From Spirochaetia bacterium (GTDB lineage: Bacteria; Spirochaetota; Leptospiria; Leptospirales; Leptonemataceae): DNA of 64,000 bases. The notes below the pieces were generated by a model. It saw only the letters and a program-made list of their open reading frames with translations. It was not told the DNA's origin and did no database searches. The position numbers and the translations under genes are program-made. The DNA lies in NCBI GenBank assembly GCA_009885105.1, contig VFLI01000010.1, positions 36,549 to 100,548 on the forward strand. The letters are read 5' to 3'. Each line of letters begins with the position of its first letter. Positions within the stretch are counted from its first letter, which is position 1. Of this stretch, positions 1 to 7,159 are shown in pieces.

Positions 1-1588
1 TTTTACCGCCCATAAATAGAATTGAAAAACAAACCGGCATTTCGGCCAGAGAAAGCCAGTGACGATTGCGCAGACGATCAATGGAGTATTTTTTTCTTAC
101 TTTTTCGTATCGTTTTTTAATGCGCGCATCCGTATTTTCCTGGAAGGACGGCGAGTCCTCAATGAATCTGAATATTTCAAAGAGATTGCTGTACAGGGCC
201 GGGCCTTCCGGCACCGGAAGCGTTTTGAGCTTTGCAATCCATTTCTCCAGTATTTCTGTTTCACTGGATTGACCGATCAAAGCGTAGATGAATTCTTTAA
301 TCGGTTCCTCAAAATTGGTGCCATGGAGACCTTTGATCATTTCTTCAATCAGGCCGGCGGCAGATTCTGCGAACGTATATGTATACTCTTTGCCTTCCAG
401 CAGCGGATAGCAGCCCTCGGAAAGTTTCTGGGATTGATACCACGAATCACGCACCTCTCCCGGCAGATGCAGAACCAGCTTCGCATCCTTCACACCCAGA
501 TCGTCTTTACTGCGTAATACGGCGATCTCCAGATCGTGTTGTCCGCGTATGTATTCAAATGACTTGCTGAACTTGCCGCCGCCGATGGGGAAAAGGATCT
601 GAGCCTGTCTTTCTGCGCCGGGAACCATCTTGCAGGTTATCGCGGCATGCGATCCCCCGCGGGACACGTAATATGTGGTTTCTTTCGCGGAAGGAAGAAC
701 ACGCCCGTCGTCAAATACTTTTACAAAAGCATTATTGTATATTTTCTTAATAACACCCAGCCTGTCCAGATTGTGGCTGTAGATTCCCAGGGGTTTCTTT
801 TCCGTATTCTTGCGCCGGAGCGACTCCATGAGTCCGGGACTGTAAACAGAAGAGGCAGCGCAGAGCGACACTCGGGCCGGATCGATAACCGATTCAAACA
901 ATCGGTAATGGTAGTCCGGCATAGGATTGACCAGCATTCCTTCGCCGTTGAAATTCCAGTACATCGGCAGAGAGAGACCTCTTCCCTGTCCCAGATACAT
1001 GAACGAATATCCCGATTCACACTTGCGAGAGCGTTTCGAAAGCGCTGAACTCAGAAGGTCGTATTCTTTATCGATATGGAGCGAGGCTTTTTTCAATTTC
1101 TCAGAAGAAAGCACCTTGCTTCCGCCGACAGAAACCTGCACATCGCCGGTCTCGAAAAATGTGGTGGTGCATCTGTCTTTTCCGCCGGCAAGGAGCCGCA
1201 GGGGAAGATAGGGATGCATGGCGACCGGCTTTTTCTCAGACTCATCCGATCTGGCATTGAAGTCCTGCATGCCCGTATACGAATAAATCTGCGATACCCG
1301 GTCCTTGCTTCCCACATAACCGATGTTCTCGCCGCCGTTTTCAACTGTCGCCTGAATCCAGGCCATTTCCAGACCTGCGTTCAGGGGATCATTCTCCGGC
1401 AGAATGACATTTTCAATATGTCTTAGAAGAATCCCGGGCGCAGAAACTCCCGCCCCCATTCGCACAAATGGGCGAAGATCATTGGCATGCAGTCCCGTAT
1501 AAATCAGTACCGTATCCCGATCAATCTGGAAAACCCTTTCGGGGCCTTTCAACTCATCCGGTTGTTTAATATCACTTTGTCTCGCCAT
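1..1588 (-). CDS. Uncharacterised protein, 3' end outside the window
   Basis: An uninterrupted minus-strand frame runs from an ATG at 1588 to the left edge with no stop, giving at least 529 residues; the C-terminus lies outside the window. I do not recognise the family. It begins MARQSDIKQPDEL, has no signal peptide or membrane segment, is rich in Gly/Ser turns in its first half and has charged helical stretches near residues 430-510. The start overlaps the 3' end of the upstream VWA gene by 17 bases, so the two are probably translationally coupled in one operon. A cytoplasmic effector or scaffold working with the VWA protein is only a guess from position. The frame is secure; the function is unknown. 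Confidence 0.7.
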   Translation of the reverse strand, partial: MARQSDIKQPDELKGPERVFQIDRDTVLIYTGLHANDLRPFVRMGAGVSAPGILLRHIENVILPENDPLNAGLEMAWIQATVENGGENIGYVGSKDRVSQIYSYTGMQDFNARSDESEKKPVAMHPYLPLRLLAGGKDRCTTTFFETGDVQVSVGGSKVLSSEKLKKASLHIDKEYDLLSSALSKRSRKCESGYSFMYLGQGRGLSLPMYWNFNGEGMLVNPMPDYHYRLFESVIDPARVSLCAASSVYSPGLMESLRRKNTEKKPLGIYSHNLDRLGVIKKIYNNAFVKVFDDGRVLPSAKETTYYVSRGGSHAAITCKMVPGAERQAQILFPIGGGKFSKSFEYIRGQHDLEIAVLRSKDDLGVKDAKLVLHLPGEVRDSWYQSQKLSEGCYPLLEGKEYTYTFAESAAGLIEEMIKGLHGTNFEEPIKEFIYALIGQSSETEILEKWIAKLKTLPVPEGPALYSNLFEIFRFIEDSPSFQENTDARIKKRYEKVRKKYSIDRLRNRHWLSLAEMPVCFSILFMGGK

Positions 1589-2732
1589 TGGTATACTCGA
1601 ATTTAAAGTTTCCTAGCTTAAATGAATCGCCGGAGCTGATAACTCCCGGTCGTTTCTGTTTTGCAAACTGGATAAGGTTTACGTGACCTGTAGGCTTCAA
1701 AACGCTTTCGCCTTGAACTCTCTTGGCACGAAAACTAAAATCTTGAGGAACGCCCAGCTGCTTGATACGTAAATTGACCCCGTGCCTGGATCCGATTGTC
1801 ATCTTCGACGCTTTCAGTTTACCGAGATTGTAAGGTATTTTGTTCGGCGAATTGATCCCGCTTTCATAATAAAGAATGTCTCCCTCGAGCTTGTTCCTGT
1901 TTATGAACTTACCAATCAGCCATATCAACAGGAGGCATACCAGAAGAATTCCAATAACAGCTCCGACAATTGGTCCGTACTGTATTGCGTAATCCTTAAT
2001 TTTTTTCCAGATATCCCGCTGTTCAATATCCTGACTGACTGCAGCCACTCCGGTTTCATCCACGGCTGCCGGTCCCGCACCTGAAGCCATTTCTTTGCCG
2101 GTTCGCTCCACCGTTCTCACATCACTGGAAAGCTGCTTGAGGCGTCCTTCCAGCGCCGGGTCTTTCAATGATCCCAGACTCACATAATAAATGAAATAAT
2201 CCTTAACTTCCTCATTCTCCGTATCGCGCAGAGAGCTCAAATCCAGGCGACCTCTTTTCTTCTGCGGCGGAGGATCGTCTTTGCCATCAGTTAAAACGAC
2301 AATAATCACCTGACCGCCCTGATTCTCAAGTTCCTGCGACTTGGATTTCAAAGCTTCAACCATTGCGGCCATATCCGTCCAATTGCCTTTGGCTGCCAGA
2401 CTGGAGATTTCGTTTACAGGCAGGGATTTGTCCGCGTCATTTTTAATCTCAAAAGTTCTGCTTATCACAGTTTTTTCATCAAAGGAAAGAACCGTAACCG
2501 TATCCCCGGTGCGAACCGTTTCCATAAGCCTCGGTATGCTTTTCTTTACCTTGCCGATTGTATCGTTTTCAATCGACATTGAGCCCGAGGTATCCACCGC
2601 CAGGACAAAGTGCCTTTTAGAAGAACAGGAGACCAGAAGAACTATGGCGGCAACGAAGCTGAATGCCCGTATATGCCAGGTTCGGTCAAAGTTCTTTGTA
2701 AACTTTTGCGTTTTTAATGTAATCTCTTGCAT
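1572..2732 (-). CDS. VWA-domain lipoprotein with cytoplasmic FHA-like tail
   Basis: The N-terminus is a lipoprotein signal (hydrophobic run ending LLVSC at about residue 36). A von Willebrand A domain follows at about 42-210 with an intact MIDAS motif DTSGSMS and a later LTDGKDD, so a divalent metal site is likely. A single membrane span lies near residues 258-280 (GPIVGAVIGILLVCLLLIWL). The last 100 residues, MTIGSRHGVNLRI through SGDSFKLGNFKFEY, resemble the strand pattern of an FHA domain. Having both a lipobox and an internal span is unusual; the first may act only as an anchor. The ATG at 2732 has a TAGGA ribosome site. The gene overlaps the upstream gene by 47 bases and the downstream gene by 17. 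The VWA assignment is firm; the FHA assignment is inference from sequence pattern. Confidence 0.75.
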   Translation of the reverse strand: MQEITLKTQKFTKNFDRTWHIRAFSFVAAIVLLVSCSSKRHFVLAVDTSGSMSIENDTIGKVKKSIPRLMETVRTGDTVTVLSFDEKTVISRTFEIKNDADKSLPVNEISSLAAKGNWTDMAAMVEALKSKSQELENQGGQVIIVVLTDGKDDPPPQKKRGRLDLSSLRDTENEEVKDYFIYYVSLGSLKDPALEGRLKQLSSDVRTVERTGKEMASGAGPAAVDETGVAAVSQDIEQRDIWKKIKDYAIQYGPIVGAVIGILLVCLLLIWLIGKFINRNKLEGDILYYESGINSPNKIPYNLGKLKASKMTIGSRHGVNLRIKQLGVPQDFSFRAKRVQGESVLKPTGHVNLIQFAKQKRPGVISSGDSFKLGNFKFEYTNGETK

Positions 2733-3405
2733 TGATTCCTACCGCTCCATCCCGGTCCAGGTATTCCAGCAGCAATATGTAAAACCAGAGCAGGGTATCG
2801 TCACCTGTTTCCACTATTTTGTAACCGCCGCCGCTTTCCCAGTCCTTGATTATTAACCCTTGATTTAAAATGCAAATCATATCCATCTCATGATTCACAG
2901 AAATTCCACGTTCCCGTGATGCCCCCTGAATCGCCACTCTGTGCGACATAATGGGGACAGATGACCTGTAAGCAAAGATTGTTGAAAAAACCGGTATCAC
3001 CTGGTTTTCTGCGAACTCTCTTTCGCCTTTGTAGAGCGATTTGACCGCATTGGTCATTGTGGCATGTGTTATCACGGAGGCAGTGGTAAGATCTGTTTCC
3101 AAACTCATGAAAGCATACAGAAAATCACTCACAACATATCCGCCTGCCATCGCCAAAAAGTTCTGGCACCATTTTTTATAGATTAGAAGATCGCAGTTTT
3201 TGTTGAGAAGATGTTTTTTTCCTCTAACTTTACCTGTCGCCAGAGAGAATTCGGAAGGAAGATGCTCCTTAAAAAAAGTAAACAGATCCCGGTATATGTT
3301 GATGTCTTTATCTTTACCCGGCAGCTGGATTCCCCTCTTGTCCAGGTTAGCCTTCAAACCTTCGGACAGGGTATGCGACTGTTTGGCGAAATATTCGGTA
3401 AACAT
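2686..3405 (-). CDS. DUF6602-like protein
   Basis: A 239-residue soluble protein. The first half (LSEGLKANL, LPSEFSLATGKVRG, NCDLLIY) resembles the DUF6602 family, whose members look like restriction-endonuclease folds with an Asp in a DxxIY strand and a later ExK strand. Here the second strand reads FMSLETDLT, so the ExK lysine is absent and any nuclease activity would be doubtful. There is no signal peptide or membrane segment. The ATG at 3405 lacks an obvious ribosome site and is preceded by a perfect 8-bp hairpin (3414-3435). The 3' end overlaps the VWA gene. The family call is recalled from motif pattern and is moderately uncertain. Confidence 0.5.
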   Translation of the reverse strand: MFTEYFAKQSHTLSEGLKANLDKRGIQLPGKDKDINIYRDLFTFFKEHLPSEFSLATGKVRGKKHLLNKNCDLLIYKKWCQNFLAMAGGYVVSDFLYAFMSLETDLTTASVITHATMTNAVKSLYKGEREFAENQVIPVFSTIFAYRSSVPIMSHRVAIQGASRERGISVNHEMDMICILNQGLIIKDWESGGGYKIVETGDDTLLWFYILLLEYLDRDGAVGINARDYIKNAKVYKEL

Positions 3406-3413
3406 AGATATTA

Positions 3414-3435
3414 TATCGGGTTCAGAGACCCGATA
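3414..3435 (-). promoter_or_regulatory. Perfect inverted repeat just upstream of the DUF6602-like start
   Basis: Eight bases TATCGGGT pair perfectly with ACCCGATA around a six-base loop, ending 8 bases before the ATG at 3405. No Shine-Dalgarno sequence and no T-run accompany it, so it is not a simple terminator. It could be an RNA hairpin that controls translation or a protein operator; the sequence does not decide. Confidence 0.4.
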
Positions 3436-3541
3436 ATGCAGGTCTTTTCCATGGAATTCTTATTACCAGTATTTGTTCCGCCGACTCAGACATCCCGCAA
3501 CGAAGGTCACATATCCCCGCAGAAGTCAAAGAATTCAGCAA

Positions 3542-4447
3542 TCAAAACAGATTCAAGGTTTTATACACATCCTGCTTTATGAATGTTTCATACCTCTTGG
3601 AAGCCCCTTCATGAAGATACTTTTGAAGTCTGCTCACATTTTTAATATTATTTCCGGCAACCTGAAAGAAAATCACACCGCCGTGTTTCACTTTCCCCCA
3701 TTTGAAAAGTGAGTTCAGATCCTGAATCAACTCGCCTTCATGAAATACAATGACCCGGCAGCCAGGATGAGCAATTTCGTAGGATTCAACAACATTTTTC
3801 CAGGCTTCCACATTTCCATTATGAAACAGTTCATTTGTTACCTGCACCGAGTATTTTGGCGTCAGATTTTTACTCGTTTGCGGGACTTCCACTTTCGGGA
3901 TAACCTTGGGCTCTTCTTTTACCTGCACATCTATAAAATCCGGATCGACAACAGGTTCTTTTCCATCCAGCAGCGCCAGAAATGCTTCCACCGCTTTTCT
4001 TCCAGTCTCGGGCCTGCGATTTTTTGTCTTTGCGTAGACAACAAGCAGCTCTTCCACTTTAAGTTCATGAATCTCAGCCCAGTGGTTGGGATTGCGCGGA
4101 TTTACTGCGAGCACGCCAAGATTCGGGTGGTGGTAGGCGATTACCATATCCACATTATTCCATTTGGAAAACGATTCTATGATTTTATCAAAATCCGTTC
4201 TGCTTTCTTTGACATTGCGTGAGATGTAGGGATACTCAAATTTTCCCACAAGAACAACAGATAGTATAGGCGAAATTTGCTCTCTTCGCATGATCCCGTC
4301 CTGAATCAACTTGTTTAATAAATCAGCAAGATTGGCTCCTTTATCCACGGAGTCGATCAGATTGGTCACATTTACAATATGCCGCAGCGTTTTATTAAAT
4401 ACCGGCCGGGTTCCAAGGCTGCTCAAATCTTTGTCCGCTACGTTCAT
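3542..4447 (-). CDS. Uncharacterised two-domain protein
   Basis: A 301-residue protein that I do not recognise. Residues 1-155 form a mixed alpha/beta region (ILSVVLVGKFEYPYI, NVDMVIAYHHPNLGVLAVNP, KVEELLVVYAKT) whose strand layout vaguely recalls the neighbouring DUF6602-like protein. A Pro/Val/Glu-rich linker (about 165-195) leads to a second alpha/beta domain of about 105 residues (CRVIVFHEGELIQDL, GGVIFFQVAGNN). There is no signal peptide or span. The ATG at 4447 has a good CAGGAG ribosome site 7 bases upstream. It is the first gene of the four-gene cluster downstream of the cfpA terminator. Shared cytoplasmic function with its neighbours is inferred from synteny only. Confidence 0.65.
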   Translation of the reverse strand: MNVADKDLSSLGTRPVFNKTLRHIVNVTNLIDSVDKGANLADLLNKLIQDGIMRREQISPILSVVLVGKFEYPYISRNVKESRTDFDKIIESFSKWNNVDMVIAYHHPNLGVLAVNPRNPNHWAEIHELKVEELLVVYAKTKNRRPETGRKAVEAFLALLDGKEPVVDPDFIDVQVKEEPKVIPKVEVPQTSKNLTPKYSVQVTNELFHNGNVEAWKNVVESYEIAHPGCRVIVFHEGELIQDLNSLFKWGKVKHGGVIFFQVAGNNIKNVSRLQKYLHEGASKRYETFIKQDVYKTLNLF

Positions 4448-4545
4448 TTACTATCTCCTGAATTTTATTCGGGCCTATGCAGGCATCAATACGGGTAAAA
4501 TACAGGATAGGGAAAATTGCCCGTCAGCGCAAGCCGTTTTTTGGC

Positions 4546-4579
4546 AAAAAAAAACCCGCAGTGTAAACTGCGGGTTTTT
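4546..4579 (-). terminator. Rho-independent terminator of cfpA
   Basis: A nine-base stem (ACCCGCAGT / ACTGCGGGT) with a four-base loop is flanked by a run of nine A on the left and five T on the right. Read on the minus strand it gives a strong hairpin followed by a U-tract 27 bases after the cfpA stop. It should separate cfpA transcription from the cluster that starts at 4447, and could also work in the other direction. Confidence 0.9.
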
Positions 4580-4605
4580 CGACCATACGGCCGAACAGGC
4601 TTTTC

Positions 4606-6654
4606 TTATAGTTCCTTGAGTCCCATTTCCTTGAGTTTATCCTCATAAGACTTGGGAGTAACATCCGCCGAGCCCTTGACCCCTCCAGCCGATGCTGTGG
4701 AGGACGAACTCGAAGATACAGATGAACTGGAGCTTGAGGATGAACTAACGGAAGACACCGATCCGCTGCTCGATGCCGACTGGTAGGCGGCGGCAGAAGC
4801 AGTTTCATGTTCTTCTTCCTGAGTCTTGAAAGACTGATCAATATCCGCTCGCACTGTGGAACGACGTCTTTTGAACGAAGCAAAGGCCGCATCCGCAAAA
4901 CCTTGCGATATGCCGGACAGGAATTCGTTCAGAACGTTGGCCATCATCTTCATCATGAACTGCTTGCGCTTGACGGTGGTAATATCCACGTCGAGCAAGA
5001 GCCCCGGCTGAAGGTGGTGCGGATTGATTTCATAGACGAACTTATTGAATTCTTTTTCAAGAACGTTCAGTCTTTCATCAATAACAACTCTTTCAATCGG
5101 ATTCTGGTAACCGTACATTTCCTGAAGTTTTGCTCTCAGGTATGTGATTTTGGTGCCCGTGTTCTTGATCTCAACAGAATACGTCCGATTGTTCTTTTCC
5201 ACGAAGGTATTCACAGGATCGCGGAACTGAAGTTCATTCCATTTGAGCTCATCCGGATCAGAATTCAGCGTTTTTCTGGATTTGACCCAGGCTTTTGGCA
5301 TGATGGATCTGGCCAGATCTTCAAAATCCACAATGGCTCTCTTCAAGCCCATGAATTTGCTTTTGTGACGCTCATACACTTCATGAACAACATCCCAGCA
5401 TGCATCTGTTTCGCGGAGGAAGGCAGCCACCCGGTTGTCATACACCCGTTTCATTTCTCGGATTTGGTTCTGGTCGTAGTAAGCCAGACGAATCTGGTAA
5501 CGCTCATCCGGAAGACGACTGTCATCCTGATCTTCGTACTCTCTGATCAGACATTCGCGGGCATTCTTCTTATTGTCCGCCACCTGATATCCCAGTTTGG
5601 ATGTATCCAGAATGGAAGTCACGGTGTTGATCGCAGTGTTAAAGCCGCGGTTGCGAATGTTCTCAGAGTCAATGATCTTCTTGATCTGCTCGCGCATGTT
5701 CAATGGATCATAGTCGTCCTGATCGATCTCGGCGCGAAGACCTTCAATCTTGTCGATGAACTTCTTGCCCAGAATCGTGTAACGTCTTGAATTCGGATCT
5801 GAATTCATGTCGTCGGTGAACTTGTCCACCATCTTGATTCTTTCGAACATTACTTCGCCGTCTGTCAACTCCGCGCGGCCGGTATCAATCAGCTCTTCGC
5901 GCAGCTTGTCGATTTCTCGGTCGATGAGTTCTGTGATGTGCTTGGACAGCGTATCTTTCAGAAGATGTTCCACAGTCACCTGATAGTGGAAGATCGGGCT
6001 GATCAATTCAGAATCCAGGATATTGATGGAAAGCTTGATGTCAGAAACAGTCTTTGGCTTCCATGCGCTGTCTTTGAACGCGCACTTCACAATTGAATAG
6101 GCGTTCTCACCGCGAACGAAAGCTCCCACATCCGTCTTTTGACGAAGGATGGAGTTGGTTTCGTTTTCCAGATCGTTCATACCACGCTGGATGTGACCCT
6201 GAAGGTGACCGTACATGTTCACCACAGATTTTTCCAGTTCACCGGTATTGAATTTGTCTGACCCTCCGACCTTGTCGAGAAGCTCCACAATCTCTTTTGG
6301 CGTGTAACGCGCAAGAGACTTGATTTCCTCTTTGTCGACGAAGTCGCGGACCTTTTTGATCATTTCATCTTCAACTGTTATTGTGTAACGGTTGAACATG
6401 TTGACATAGGCTTGATTTACATAGTTATAAATCTTGTCTTCAATGCCGGCCATGATGTCCACATCTTTGAGGACTTCAGGCGGTAACTTTGTCTGGGTAT
6501 AATTAGTTATATACTGTGATGTAGCATCGATGATTTTTTTTGCCTCTGCCGGCTTATCACGACCCTCCCAGACGAGAGATGTTCTGGAAGCGACGGCGCT
6601 CGGCAGAACGGGATCGATTTTCATCGGGCTTTTTGGGAATTGACCCACTGCCAT
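4606..6654 (-). CDS. cfpA: Cytoplasmic filament protein CfpA
   Basis: A 682-residue, highly charged, mostly helical protein with no signal peptide. Length and sequence blocks (IKSLARYTPKEIVELLDKVG, KFNTGELEKSVVNMYGHLQG, VGAFVRGENAYSIVKC, SELISPIFHYQVTVEHLLKD) match the treponemal cytoplasmic filament protein CfpA (678 residues in T. pallidum), which builds the ribbon filaments under the inner membrane. I choose the ATG at 6654 because GGAGGA lies 6 bases upstream; a longer frame from a TTG at 6738 lacks a ribosome site and adds 28 non-conserved residues. The C-terminus (about 605-675) is an unusual Ser-rich low-complexity tail ending in a charged motif. The gene stands alone between its own terminator and a promoter-like region, as expected for an abundant structural protein. 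The family call comes from recall of motifs, not a search. Confidence 0.82.
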   Translation of the reverse strand: MAVGQFPKSPMKIDPVLPSAVASRTSLVWEGRDKPAEAKKIIDATSQYITNYTQTKLPPEVLKDVDIMAGIEDKIYNYVNQAYVNMFNRYTITVEDEMIKKVRDFVDKEEIKSLARYTPKEIVELLDKVGGSDKFNTGELEKSVVNMYGHLQGHIQRGMNDLENETNSILRQKTDVGAFVRGENAYSIVKCAFKDSAWKPKTVSDIKLSINILDSELISPIFHYQVTVEHLLKDTLSKHITELIDREIDKLREELIDTGRAELTDGEVMFERIKMVDKFTDDMNSDPNSRRYTILGKKFIDKIEGLRAEIDQDDYDPLNMREQIKKIIDSENIRNRGFNTAINTVTSILDTSKLGYQVADNKKNARECLIREYEDQDDSRLPDERYQIRLAYYDQNQIREMKRVYDNRVAAFLRETDACWDVVHEVYERHKSKFMGLKRAIVDFEDLARSIMPKAWVKSRKTLNSDPDELKWNELQFRDPVNTFVEKNNRTYSVEIKNTGTKITYLRAKLQEMYGYQNPIERVVIDERLNVLEKEFNKFVYEINPHHLQPGLLLDVDITTVKRKQFMMKMMANVLNEFLSGISQGFADAAFASFKRRRSTVRADIDQSFKTQEEEHETASAAAYQSASSSGSVSSVSSSSSSSSSVSSSSSSTASAGGVKGSADVTPKSYEDKLKEMGLKEL

Positions 6655-6684
6655 AAATTTTCCTCCGGAAACTACAGGATCATG

Positions 6685-6713
6685 CCTGTAAATTTTTTGT
6701 GTTTTACTGTCAA
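6685..6713 (-). promoter_or_regulatory. Candidate cfpA promoter
   Basis: On the minus strand a perfect TTGACA (6713-6708) is followed after 17 bases by TACAGG, a weak -10 match, about 30 bases before the chosen ATG at 6654. The -35 is convincing, the -10 is not. Confidence 0.35.
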
Positions 6714-6954
6714 TGACCGCAGGCCCCTTATATTTCAAGAAAAAAATATAATTACGGAGTATCTTTTACAGAAAACAGCTCGAAAAATCACTCAATCGGC
6801 CTGTTTTCTATTTATATGGAACATAATCCATAGATCATCCGCGGACGACACGGAACTGTGCTTCGAAAAGACACGGAAAAAAATTTTCAGAGTCTTTGGG
6901 CCGCAATTTCCAATCGGCAGCTGGAAGGCTGAAATTGAGCCTGTCTGGAATTAT

Positions 6955-7137
6955 TTTACCACAGAGGTCACAGAGGGCTCTGAGATGAAGAAAATTATTA
7001 ATAATCGTGAATCTGTAAAATCTTTTAATAATTTTGGATGGTAATTACGAAAACAGTCTTTATGAAGAAAGTGCCGATCGGATAATGCTTTAAGCAAGGC
7101 ATCCACCCCTCTGTGCCCCCCGTGTGCTCTGTGGTTC
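6955..7137. repeat. Terminal-inverted CACAGAG repeat element, copy A
   Basis: The 500-base gap between cfpA and the penicillin-binding protein gene (6655-7159) holds no convincing gene. Its right part contains a left arm TACCACAGAGGTCACAGAGG (6957-6976) and an inverted right arm ending CTCTGTGGTTCAA (7137), about 180 bases apart. Related arms occur at 15349, 39642 and 52715. Short frames through it encode only translated repeat and are not taken as genes. Confidence 0.7.
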
Positions 7138-7159
7138 AAGAATTCTTGAGTTAAATCTT

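Noticed and set aside
4462..4489. TTGATG-N16-TAAAAT promoter-like signal before the VWA cluster
   Set aside because: Its start site would fall within the ribosome site of the 4447 gene, leaving almost no leader; kept only as a weak possibility.
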